A DNA stretch of 64,000 bases from Paenibacillus amylolyticus (GTDB lineage Bacteria; Bacillota; Bacilli; Paenibacillales; Paenibacillaceae). Below, in pieces: positions 7,962 through 16,256 of this stretch; position 1 is the stretch's first letter, and each line of letters opens with the position of its first letter. The DNA is taken from the NCBI RefSeq assembly GCF_003719335.1, contig NZ_RIAS01000004.1:248001-312000 (forward strand), in the 5' to 3' direction. The position numbers and the translations under genes were made by a program. The notes below the pieces were generated by a model that had not been told where the DNA came from, ran no database searches, and saw nothing but the letters and a program-made list of their open reading frames with translations.

Positions 7962-10900
7962 ATGAGAAAACACTGGATCATGCTGACGCTAAGTTTCATT
8001 TGTGTTGTTCTGCTTCCGCTGGGTTGGATCGCCCAGGTATGGATCAGTGAGCGGGACAATCCTCAGGCGATAAAGGGGCGTATAGATCTACGTCAATGGG
8101 AATTCAGCCAGGAAGGTGCTGCTCCGTTAAATGGCATCTGGGAATACTATCCTGACAAGCTGCTCGGCCCGGAAGATTTTGAAGCGGATATGTCAGGCCG
8201 CAGACCATTGTCCGCACCTATGGGGGTTCCGGTTCCGTCCAAATGGAATGCAGCACTTGGCAAGGGAGAAGGTTATGGAACATATCACTTGCAAGTGAAA
8301 CTCACCCCCCGTCACTTGCAAGATCGTTATGGGATTCGTACGCAGAATATCCGCATGTCACATCGCATTTTTATTAACGGAAATCTCATAGGGGGTATGG
8401 GGGCCCCTGGGGTAACGAAGGACTCGGACCGTCAAATGAATCTACCCTTTACAGGCTTTACTTCTATAGAGGGAGATACAGCTGACATTATTATTCAGGT
8501 ATCTAATTATAGTTATGCCTCCGGAGGCATAGTAGCATCTGTTTTATTCGGGGATGAAGGCAGTATTCTCCGGAGTCAACAGCTGGAAGGGCTCAAGGAT
8601 CTCATGACCTTGTTTGGATTTATGCTGCCCGCTGTTTTTTTTCTCGTGTTATTCAGGCTGCGACGAAGTGAAAAAGAACTTCAATTTCTAGGACTTTTCA
8701 GTCTATCGGGGGCATTGTACGCTCTCACACATGGAGAGAAGCTGCTTGCAACCTTTATACCTTTCCTGACGCACGATGCGATGCTCCGCATTCAACTTCT
8801 CAGCGGAGCGTTCTCGTATTATTTTTTGCTTCGATATCTAGCTGCACTAGTACCGGGAGCCGTCCATAATTGGTTCGTGCGTTTGGGTTTGATTTTGCTG
8901 ATTGCTCAGTCTCTGATTGGTCTTACTTTTCCAACCACGCTGTTCTCGACCTTTGAGGCGCCGATGCTGCTCATCTCGTTCTCCGTTCTGATCTATGCCA
9001 TACGAACGATGATCCATTGGTCGCGTAAAAGGACGAACGACAGCCACTTTGCTCTGGTCGGCCTTATGAGCATTATCATGGTTGTTGTGCTGTTCACCAT
9101 CGGGGCATTTGTGGCGGTTGACACCGCCTTTATCGCTTTGCTTGAACTTCTGTTATTTGTTCTGATTCAGATGTTTGTTACAGCCATTCGTTTTGCACAG
9201 TCATTCCTTGAAGTGGAGGCTTTGTCGGAGCGCTTGCTGGTGATTGACAGCCTCAAAGATGAATTCATGGCGAATACATCGCATGAGCTGAGGACACCGT
9301 TGCATGGCATTATTAACATTGCGGAGTCTATGCTGGAAGGCGCTGCAGGCGCTGTTACTCCAAAACAAGCCAAAAATCTGTCCATGATTACCGCCACCGG
9401 GAAGAGGTTATCCCTGTTAGTCAATGACATTTTGGACTTCTCCAAACTGAAAAACAGCGAAATCGAGTTGAATCGTGTTCCTGTTGATCTGGAGTCGGTC
9501 GCTCGAACGGTTGTTGAAGTTTCGGGTTTTACGTTTGGGGACAAGCCCATCGTGCTGATTCAGCAATGGCCTGATGCATTGCCGCTGGTGCAAGCGGACG
9601 AGGATCGACTGCGGCAAATTCTCTATAATCTTCTTGGTAATGCTTACAAGTTTACAGAGCATGGTGTAATACGGCTGTATGCCTCTGTTGAAGGGGATAA
9701 GGTTAGAGTATCTGTTGCGGATACTGGCGTGGGCATTGCACCCGAAAGGTTAGACAATATTTTTCAATCTTATGAGCAAAGCAATGGAACGATGGAACGG
9801 GCTTATGAGGGGACTGGACTGGGCCTCAGCATCACCAAAAAACTCGTTGAGCTGGGTGAAGGTGAAATATGGGTTGAATCAGAGCCGGGAGTCGGATCGA
9901 CATTTCATTTTACGTTACCCGTTGTACAGTTACCGTTGCTGCAAGATCAGACCAGCCCTGTTAAGGCTCGTTATGTGACAGCGCAAGGGAAAAAGACGAA
10001 GGACTACGTTGCTAGGGATTCGAATGACTCCAGTTCACTATATGAGCAGAATGAGAAGCACATTGGGGAACCTACGATTCTGATTGTGGATGATGACCCT
10101 GTGAATCGCCATGTGCTTCTGAACTTGCTCTCTACGGAGCATTACCGGGTCATCGCAGCAGACAGCGGCTTTAAAGCCATCGAGCTGTATGAGCAGCATC
10201 CATCCATCGATCTGGTTATTACCGACTGGATGATGCCGAAAATGTCCGGTCCAGAGCTTTGCCGCAAGCTACGGGAGCATCGATCGTTGTCCGAGCTGCC
10301 GATTTTGATGCTAACTGCTCGTGGATTACCCGAAGATATTCGGCACGGTTTCCAGGCGGGCGCGAATGATTTTTTGAGTAAACCGGTCGATGCGGGTGAA
10401 TTACGGGCGCGGGTTAGGACTCTAATTGAGCTGCGTACTTCTGTACAGGATACGATTCGAACGGAGATGGCCTTTCTTCAGGCGCAGATCAAACCTCATT
10501 TTCTTTACAATGCGCTGAATGTAATTATTGCAACTTGTGCTGTAGACCCCGACAAGGCAACGGATCTGCTGATCGAACTGAGTCATTACTTGCGAGGCAG
10601 CTTTGATTTTCAAAATCGAGAGCAACTGGTTCCCTTGTACAAAGAACTCGAATTGGTGGAGTCCTACGTTCATCTGGAACAGGCGAGGTTTGAAGACAGG
10701 CTTGTCGTTAAATATGAAGTGCAGCCGGACATAAGGTTGTTTTTGCCACCGCTCACCATTCAACCGCTTGTAGAGAATGCGATTCGTCATGGGGTCATGG
10801 AGAGGGCCGCAGGCGGTACGGTGCGGCTTCATATATTCCAGGAAGGTGACGATGTCATCGTTCGTGTGCAGGATGACGGTGTTGGCATACCTCCTGAACG

Positions 10901-11075
10901 GATGGCTCAGGTGAAATCAGGCCGAACAGAAGGTCCAGGAGGTGTTGGGCTGCAAAACATCAATCGCCGTCTTATGTCGCTCTACGGACAAGGACTGAAT
11001 ATCCAAAGTCATGTAGGAAGCGGTACACAAATTCAATTTCATATTCCGCTAAACCAGGTTCATCATTTTACATGA
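7962..11075 (+). CDS. Hybrid sensor kinase with two kinase modules and a receiver
   Basis: A 1037-residue membrane protein. In order: a first membrane segment (about 6-27), an extracytoplasmic jelly-roll of the 7TMR-DISM type (about 40-205), about seven membrane segments (215-415), a HisKA dimerisation helix with phospho-acceptor His441 (SHELRTPLHG), and an HATPase domain (about 550-665, GTGLGLSI). Then comes a receiver with Asp755 (ITDWMMPKMSG), a second LytS/YesM-type kinase core with His846 (QIKPHFLYNALN), and a second HATPase (VQDDGVGIPPERM). Carrying both a classical and a LytS-type kinase in one chain is unusual. It is followed 106 bp later by its likely partner response regulator. The signal is unknown. 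Confidence 0.93.
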   Translation: MRKHWIMLTLSFICVVLLPLGWIAQVWISERDNPQAIKGRIDLRQWEFSQEGAAPLNGIWEYYPDKLLGPEDFEADMSGRRPLSAPMGVPVPSKWNAALGKGEGYGTYHLQVKLTPRHLQDRYGIRTQNIRMSHRIFINGNLIGGMGAPGVTKDSDRQMNLPFTGFTSIEGDTADIIIQVSNYSYASGGIVASVLFGDEGSILRSQQLEGLKDLMTLFGFMLPAVFFLVLFRLRRSEKELQFLGLFSLSGALYALTHGEKLLATFIPFLTHDAMLRIQLLSGAFSYYFLLRYLAALVPGAVHNWFVRLGLILLIAQSLIGLTFPTTLFSTFEAPMLLISFSVLIYAIRTMIHWSRKRTNDSHFALVGLMSIIMVVVLFTIGAFVAVDTAFIALLELLLFVLIQMFVTAIRFAQSFLEVEALSERLLVIDSLKDEFMANTSHELRTPLHGIINIAESMLEGAAGAVTPKQAKNLSMITATGKRLSLLVNDILDFSKLKNSEIELNRVPVDLESVARTVVEVSGFTFGDKPIVLIQQWPDALPLVQADEDRLRQILYNLLGNAYKFTEHGVIRLYASVEGDKVRVSVADTGVGIAPERLDNIFQSYEQSNGTMERAYEGTGLGLSITKKLVELGEGEIWVESEPGVGSTFHFTLPVVQLPLLQDQTSPVKARYVTAQGKKTKDYVARDSNDSSSLYEQNEKHIGEPTILIVDDDPVNRHVLLNLLSTEHYRVIAADSGFKAIELYEQHPSIDLVITDWMMPKMSGPELCRKLREHRSLSELPILMLTARGLPEDIRHGFQAGANDFLSKPVDAGELRARVRTLIELRTSVQDTIRTEMAFLQAQIKPHFLYNALNVIIATCAVDPDKATDLLIELSHYLRGSFDFQNREQLVPLYKELELVESYVHLEQARFEDRLVVKYEVQPDIRLFLPPLTIQPLVENAIRHGVMERAAGGTVRLHIFQEGDDVIVRVQDDGVGIPPERMAQVKSGRTEGPGGVGLQNINRRLMSLYGQGLNIQSHVGSGTQIQFHIPLNQVHHFT

Positions 11076-11181
11076 GACTTTAAGTTCGTGAATTTTGGGT
11101 AATTATGGTTAACATGAAGAAGCAAAAGCCGATACAGCGGCTATCCATATTAAATCTCTCATGGCAGGAGGTTGGGGAACG

Positions 11182-12348
11182 TTGAGAGCCATAGTCATTG
11201 ATGATGAGAAGCCAGCGCAGCTTCATCTGCAGCGCCTGCTGCAGTCAGACGGAAGAATTGACTCCGTTCAATGTTTTTCAACAGCACGCGAAGGTATTCA
11301 CTATTTGGCAATCGATCGTGTGGATGTTGTATTTTTGGATATTGGTATGCCGGAGGTTAATGGTCTGGAAGCGGCTGAATATATACAGCAACTCGATTCG
11401 AGCATTCGGATTATATTTGTAACTGCCTATGCGGACCATGCGGTGGAGGCATTCGAGCTGCATGCTCTGGATTATGTATTGAAGCCAGTCAGTTCCGCCA
11501 GACTCAGCAAGACTATTGATCGTATTGCAGGCACGATGTCTTATCACGCTCAGACAGCTGCAGCGATGGAGGTGCAGGAATCGGAATCGGAAGCCGCCGA
11601 GGAGTCGGAATTTAAAGCACCTGGTCTTTTGACCTTTAAACATCTGGATATATTCAGAAGTCTGGAGCATAGCGCGGAGAAACATAAATGGCGTACCACC
11701 AAATCACAGGAACTATTTGCATTTTTGTTTCATCACCGGCAAGAGTGGGTAAGCAAGGAAGTTCTGCTTGATAAGCTTTGGGCCGATGTTTCCCAGGATA
11801 AAGGGCTGACACTGTTGCATACATCTGTCTATCAGATTCGCAAACTATTGAAGGAATGGAATATGACAGGCAAGCTGGAGTACAATATGAACCGTTATCG
11901 TCTGCTGACAGGTAACTTGGTAAGCGATATTGAACAATTTGAGCAAGGCTTGTCTTATCAAGCTGTCACTTCGAATAATGTGAACGATCTGAGGCAGATT
12001 GCCCTGCTCTATCGCGGCGATTATCTGGAGGAGCATGACTATGATTGGGCTAGATCCAAGAGCAGGGAGCTCCGGCGCAAGTATATGGGACTCGTCATGG
12101 ATATTGCTCATTGGGAGATGTCCCACGAGCGGGGTGAGCAGGCGATTGAGCTATTAATGGAATTGCAGGAACGTGAGCCCTATTCGGAAGAAATCTGCCG
12201 ATTAATGATGGAAATCTATGCTTCCATGGATGACCAGCAAGGCATATCGCGACTGTATCATTCCTTCACATTGACCTTGAAGGAGGATCTGGGTCATCAG
12301 CCCGAACCTGAAACGAGCAAGCTATACGAAAGTCTGACCAAACAATAG
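11182..12348 (+). CDS. SARP/BTAD-type response regulator
   Basis: A 388-residue protein: receiver domain (about 1-120, phospho-acceptor Asp53 in FLDIGMPEVNG, Lys in YVLKPVSS), a winged-helix OmpR-like DNA-binding part (about 150-243), and a bacterial transcriptional activator (BTAD, TPR-like) domain (about 249-388, from DIEQFEQGL to the end). This matches the two-component regulators called SAPR/SARP-like. The TTG at 11182 lies 10 bases after AGGAGG (11166-11171) and is a better start than the upstream in-frame ATG at 11161, which overlaps that site. It is paired with the preceding kinase and only 26 bp ahead of the photolyase, so probably co-transcribed with it. Confidence 0.92.
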   Translation: MRAIVIDDEKPAQLHLQRLLQSDGRIDSVQCFSTAREGIHYLAIDRVDVVFLDIGMPEVNGLEAAEYIQQLDSSIRIIFVTAYADHAVEAFELHALDYVLKPVSSARLSKTIDRIAGTMSYHAQTAAAMEVQESESEAAEESEFKAPGLLTFKHLDIFRSLEHSAEKHKWRTTKSQELFAFLFHHRQEWVSKEVLLDKLWADVSQDKGLTLLHTSVYQIRKLLKEWNMTGKLEYNMNRYRLLTGNLVSDIEQFEQGLSYQAVTSNNVNDLRQIALLYRGDYLEEHDYDWARSKSRELRRKYMGLVMDIAHWEMSHERGEQAIELLMELQEREPYSEEICRLMMEIYASMDDQQGISRLYHSFTLTLKEDLGHQPEPETSKLYESLTKQ

Positions 12349-12374
12349 ATATTCAGGCAGAAGGGGTGTAGCGC

Positions 12375-13730
12375 GTGAAATTATTCATACACCGTAAAGA
12401 TCTACGTACAGATGATCTAGGCGCTTTGGATTATTTGCGTGAGCAGGAAGAAGAGAGCCTGCATGTGTTGATCTATGATCCATTTCTGCTTCGACAAGGC
12501 CGGGAGAAGGAGCACAGCGGTGTGAACTTCCTCCGTCTTGCTGCAGCACTGGGCAGAAAGTATAGGGAAGCCAAACGGCAGTTGCAAGTAGCTTATGGCA
12601 GACCTGCTGAAGTGGTGGATTGGTTACTGAGCCACATGGAGGACAAGATCAGTGAGATTGTCGTCCATCGGGATATGACGCCATATGCGATAGAACGGGA
12701 TCGAGAGATACGTAACGTCTGCGATTCTTATGGGATCGCCTTTACCCAACTGACGGATCATTTGCTGGTTGATCTGAAAGCTTTTGCCACGTTTACAGGC
12801 AAATCAGAACCTTATAAGGTTTTTGCTGCCTTCCATCGGCGCTGGGTTGAATTCATGAACGAACATCCTAATCCACCATCGGCAGCCACGATTGCAGACG
12901 TGAATATAACTGAACGAAATGTGGATTGGCCGGAGGTTATGAAGGTTCCTGGTGCTTTGTTGGGGAATTCGGACGAGGCAGGAGATGAAGAGGATCCGCA
13001 TATGTTGCTGGATCGTTTTCTGTCCGAACGAGTGGCGGATTACGGGGATCATCGGGATGAGTACGAGGCCTATGAGCCAAGCCATCTCAGCTCTTATGTA
13101 GCTGTGGGGGCAGTATCTATTCGCAAGATGTATGATGCCGCACAGCGTATCTCCGAAGCTGGGGAGTGGATTAGACAGCTCTGCTTTCGCGATTTCTATT
13201 TGTACAGGGCAGTCTATGAGCAACATTACTTTACGTATGAAAAAGTGTATGATCTCTCTGTTCTTCAAGATGCTCATTTCGAACGTTGGTGCAACGCGGA
13301 AACGGGCATTCCGATTATTGATGCTGCCATGACAGAACTGAACGAGACCGGGCATATGCCCAATCGGCTCCGCATTCTGACAGCGATGTTTCTGACCAAA
13401 AACCTTCAGTGTCCGTTCACGCTGGGTGAAGCGTACTTCAGAAGGAAGCTGAAAGATTATGATAACATCCAGAATCGGGGAAACTGGCTGTGGTGCGCAT
13501 CACTGGGTGAAAATGCTGCGCCATATTTCCGTGTGAATAATCCGGTTACGCAGTCTGAGAAGTATGATGCTCAAGGCGACTATATTCGCAAGTGGCTACC
13601 TGAGTTGAAGGACTTGCATAGCAAGGAGATTCACCAGCCACGCAAGGATGCAATCGTAGATCTGAAGGTGTCCAGGCAGGCAGCCATCGACGTGTACAAG
13701 CAGATTTTGGCGAGCCGGGAGAAAAATTAG
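12375..13730 (+). CDS. phrB: Deoxyribodipyrimidine photolyase / cryptochrome-family protein
   Basis: A 451-residue flavoprotein. The N-terminal alpha/beta antenna domain starts MKLFIHRKDLRTDDL. The C-terminal helical FAD-binding domain carries RQLCFRDFYLYRAV, GIPIIDAAMTEL, NRLRILTAMFLTKNL and NWLWCASLGENAAPYF, with PVTQSEKYD near the end. The role is light-driven repair of cyclobutane pyrimidine dimers. Length is normal for CPD photolyases. The canonical WRWSAS-like motif is WLWCAS here, so a 6-4 or cryptochrome-like role cannot be excluded. GTG start at 12375 after AGAAGGGG. Probably in one transcript with the response regulator. Confidence 0.92.
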   Translation: MKLFIHRKDLRTDDLGALDYLREQEEESLHVLIYDPFLLRQGREKEHSGVNFLRLAAALGRKYREAKRQLQVAYGRPAEVVDWLLSHMEDKISEIVVHRDMTPYAIERDREIRNVCDSYGIAFTQLTDHLLVDLKAFATFTGKSEPYKVFAAFHRRWVEFMNEHPNPPSAATIADVNITERNVDWPEVMKVPGALLGNSDEAGDEEDPHMLLDRFLSERVADYGDHRDEYEAYEPSHLSSYVAVGAVSIRKMYDAAQRISEAGEWIRQLCFRDFYLYRAVYEQHYFTYEKVYDLSVLQDAHFERWCNAETGIPIIDAAMTELNETGHMPNRLRILTAMFLTKNLQCPFTLGEAYFRRKLKDYDNIQNRGNWLWCASLGENAAPYFRVNNPVTQSEKYDAQGDYIRKWLPELKDLHSKEIHQPRKDAIVDLKVSRQAAIDVYKQILASREKN

Positions 13731-13758
13731 GTCTTAACTACATTCTGATATGCTGATG

Positions 13759-13787
13759 AAGGCAGGGAGGCAGCTCCTTGCCTTTTG
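13759..13787 (+). terminator. Rho-independent terminator after the photolyase
   Basis: AAGGCA-GGGAG pairs with CTCC-TTGCCTT around a GCAG loop, followed by TTTTG. It closes the kinase/regulator/photolyase block. Confidence 0.75.
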
Positions 13788-13969
13788 TTATATAAATTAA
13801 GAAATGTGCGAAATAAGAAACCACATCTGCATTTGGGTGTGCTCTTGCACTTCTGATTGGGTTATGTGGTAATTAATTACATATTTTGTAACTGTTTTAG
13901 TGTAAGATAGATTTAGAACAGGGAAAAATGGAATTTTCGATTGCATTGATAACCGAAGGGATGAGGTGC

Positions 13970-14458
13970 ATGAAACAAAGTCAATCTGTGGAGTTGATCG
14001 GTAAAGAGGCCGCGACAATGATCGGTCTGAAATGGGAGGGGACGTTCGCTGAAGCAGGGGCTGGGGGCATTCGCGAGGTGCAGACCGAATTCAAGCGTCG
14101 CCTGCATGAAATCGGGAATGTGATGCACCCGGATGAGCTACTCGGGCTGTCGTACCATGTGACAGAAATCGGATTTGTTCACTATGTTGCCGTCCAGGTA
14201 GATGACGTGGCATCTTCGAGTGTTCCGGAGGGTATGGTTCAATTTAAAATTCCGGCACATGATTATGCGAAATACAGTCATATCAAAGGAGAATCCATTG
14301 AATCTTCATATCATCAAATATATGCATGGATTGAAGAACAGGGACTCCGTCTATCGAATGAGCCGCTTACGCACTATGAAGTGTATCCTATGGAGCAGGA
14401 TTCCAATGATCATGAACCTGAATTCAGCATTTTTGTACCAATAAACAAAAAAAGTTAG
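13970..14458 (+). CDS. GyrI-like / AraC effector-binding domain protein
   Basis: A stand-alone small-molecule-binding domain (about 162 residues) of the GyrI/SbmC/AraC-effector class: VELIGKEAATMIGLKWEG begins the first strand-helix, PEGMVQFKIPAHDYAKYSH the second repeat, and LTHYEVYPMEQD the conserved Tyr-Glu near the C-terminus. No DNA-binding domain is attached. Such proteins bind or hydrolyse hydrophobic compounds or act as toxin antagonists; the role here is unknown. The start is taken at ATG 13970, which follows AAGGG by 9 bases. An in-frame ATG at 13928 would add 14 residues. Confidence 0.82.
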   Translation: MKQSQSVELIGKEAATMIGLKWEGTFAEAGAGGIREVQTEFKRRLHEIGNVMHPDELLGLSYHVTEIGFVHYVAVQVDDVASSSVPEGMVQFKIPAHDYAKYSHIKGESIESSYHQIYAWIEEQGLRLSNEPLTHYEVYPMEQDSNDHEPEFSIFVPINKKS

Positions 14459-14474
14459 AGTAACGACACAACAA

Positions 14475-14503
14475 GCCACAGGTCGCGTCAGAGTGGCCTT
14501 TCT
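14475..14503 (+). terminator. Weak terminator-like hairpin
   Basis: GCCAC (14475-14479) pairs with GTGGC (14493-14497), followed by a short pyrimidine run. A plausible but weak end for the GyrI-like gene. Confidence 0.4.
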
Positions 14504-14669
14504 GACATGTGTAACGATGTGAAGTATATAAAAACTTCTTGGAAATTAAAGAAATATTAAGCAAATAGACTACACATGTTAAGCGATATGCTTTTTAATA
14601 GATAGAGAGCTTCATGGACTAAGTCATATTTAACATATTGACGAATACATAAAGGAGAACCTCTAAACT

Positions 14670-15842
14670 ATGAGTCAAACACTGAAAAGAGAACGAATAC
14701 CGGAGTTGAATCTCGTCCGGGCTATGGCGATTATCGGTGTGCTATTTGTACATTCCACCTCCAATGCTTCGCTGGAAATGACCAATTCGAATTATTATTG
14801 GCTGTACAACTTTGTGAATATTTTTATGAAATATGGTACACCGACCTTTATTTTTTTGAGCAGTTTTGTGCTGTTCTATAATTACTATACTCGTCCGCTA
14901 GACAAGAAATTAGTCACGAATTTTTACAAGAAGCGCTTTGTTTACATTTTACTGCCCTACTTTTTATTTTCCATTATGTATTATGTTTATCTGCATTATC
15001 TGCATTACCAGGGACGTCCATTTAATGAGTCGTTGATTACTTTTATTGAGAAGTTGTTTACAGGCAAGGCCTACACACATCTATATTTTGTCTTTATTAA
15101 TATGCAATTTTATCTGATCTTCCCACTCGTGCTGTGGCTGCTGAAGAAGTATCCTTCTGTTGTAAAATGGTCTATCCCGATCGGGTTGCTTATTCAATGG
15201 GCCTTCATCGTCAGTAATAAATACGGATTCCAGGTGCCCAACAAAGGAAGCTGGGCGTTCTCCTACTTCTCCTATTTTATGTTAGGAGCTTTTATGGGCG
15301 TGTATTTCCCGCAGATCAAACAATGGTTTGTGATCAGCCGGGCGAATGCAACCAAAGTGCGTGTAATTTCATGGATTTTGCTGTGGGTAGTGTGGATCAC
15401 GGCTGGACTTGCTCACGTGTACATTTATTATTTGCTACGGTTGAAAATTGCGACCTATAACACGTTATGGTATGAGCTTTTCTGGAATGTGCATACCTAT
15501 GCCTGTGCACTGGTCATTATCCAGATTGCATATTTGCTCTACCGCAAAGGTCCTGCACTGATTGTCAAACCGCTCAATCGACTGGGTGCATTATCCTTTG
15601 GTATTTATCTGATTCATCCGTTTTTCCTTCTGTTCTATCGTGAGCATCCACCCCAAACGGGGGTATCCTGGTTGATTCATCTTTGGTACGCTGCCGGATT
15701 TGGCGTTGCACTGATCGCTTCATGGATTGTGGTCGGGCTGGCGGCACGATTCTTGCCACATGCCTGGATTATCTTTGGTAATCTGCCCAAACCGAAGCCG
15801 CGTCTTGTACCACAGCAACATTCGGGGCAGGTGGACGTCTGA
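14670..15842 (+). CDS. Integral-membrane acyltransferase (acyltransferase 3 family)
   Basis: A 390-residue membrane protein with about ten hydrophobic segments. The family's N-terminal signature is present: LNLVRAMAIIGVLFVHSTS, with the Arg and His characteristic of the acyltransferase 3 active site, followed by KYGTPTFIFLSSFVLFYNYY. Members transfer acetyl or succinyl groups to exported sugars, peptidoglycan or lipids. The acceptor is unknown. No polysaccharide gene is adjacent. Base composition is more AT-rich than its neighbours, and the long A/T-rich leader (14520-14660) may hold its promoter. ATG after AAAGGAG. Confidence 0.9.
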   Translation: MSQTLKRERIPELNLVRAMAIIGVLFVHSTSNASLEMTNSNYYWLYNFVNIFMKYGTPTFIFLSSFVLFYNYYTRPLDKKLVTNFYKKRFVYILLPYFLFSIMYYVYLHYLHYQGRPFNESLITFIEKLFTGKAYTHLYFVFINMQFYLIFPLVLWLLKKYPSVVKWSIPIGLLIQWAFIVSNKYGFQVPNKGSWAFSYFSYFMLGAFMGVYFPQIKQWFVISRANATKVRVISWILLWVVWITAGLAHVYIYYLLRLKIATYNTLWYELFWNVHTYACALVIIQIAYLLYRKGPALIVKPLNRLGALSFGIYLIHPFFLLFYREHPPQTGVSWLIHLWYAAGFGVALIASWIVVGLAARFLPHAWIIFGNLPKPKPRLVPQQHSGQVDV

Positions 15843-15870
15843 TCTTGGAGTCAGATCATATCTGATCATA

Positions 15871-15917
15871 AGCCGTTTTCAAATTCAGCCTTAGGTTGAG
15901 CTTGAGAATGGCTTTTT
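15871..15917 (+). terminator. Rho-independent terminator after the acyltransferase
   Basis: AGCC-TTTTCAA (from 15871) pairs with TTGAGAA-GGCT (to about 15913), followed by a T run ending at 15917. The loop is about 18 bases. Confidence 0.75.
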
Positions 15918-16061
15918 GTTGTGCTGAGGTGATTCCTTGTCTGCAGATACTATGGGTGATTATCGTGGGAACGAATGTTTCTTTTTCAGAATAGAAGGGT
16001 AATCATAAGGCGGAATGATAATAACTAGAAAACTTCGAGAACAGGATCAAGGTGATCATAC

Positions 16062-16211
16062 ATGACGAGATGTGAACAATGCGGGAAACCGATGCAAGAT
16101 ATATTGGAATATGTGGAGCATATTCTCCACGAATGCAGTGATCAGGCAACTGAATTTAAGTCGGAGGAGTACAAGGCTTACGGCTATGAGGGTGTTCGCG
16201 AGCAGTTGTGA
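16062..16211 (+). CDS. Small CxxC protein of 49 residues
   Basis: A short frame from ATG 16062 (after AAGGTGAT) to TGA 16211. The product begins MTRCEQCGKPMQDILEYVEH, so it has a CxxC pair followed by an acidic helix (EHILHECSDQATEFK). This resembles a half zinc ribbon or a redox-active knuckle. It lies 45 bp upstream of the HNH protein in the same direction and may be translated from the same transcript. Function unknown. Confidence 0.6.
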   Translation: MTRCEQCGKPMQDILEYVEHILHECSDQATEFKSEEYKAYGYEGVREQL

Positions 16212-16256
16212 TACAATAGAAAGAAACCGGATTCATTCGGAACCGAGGTGACAACC

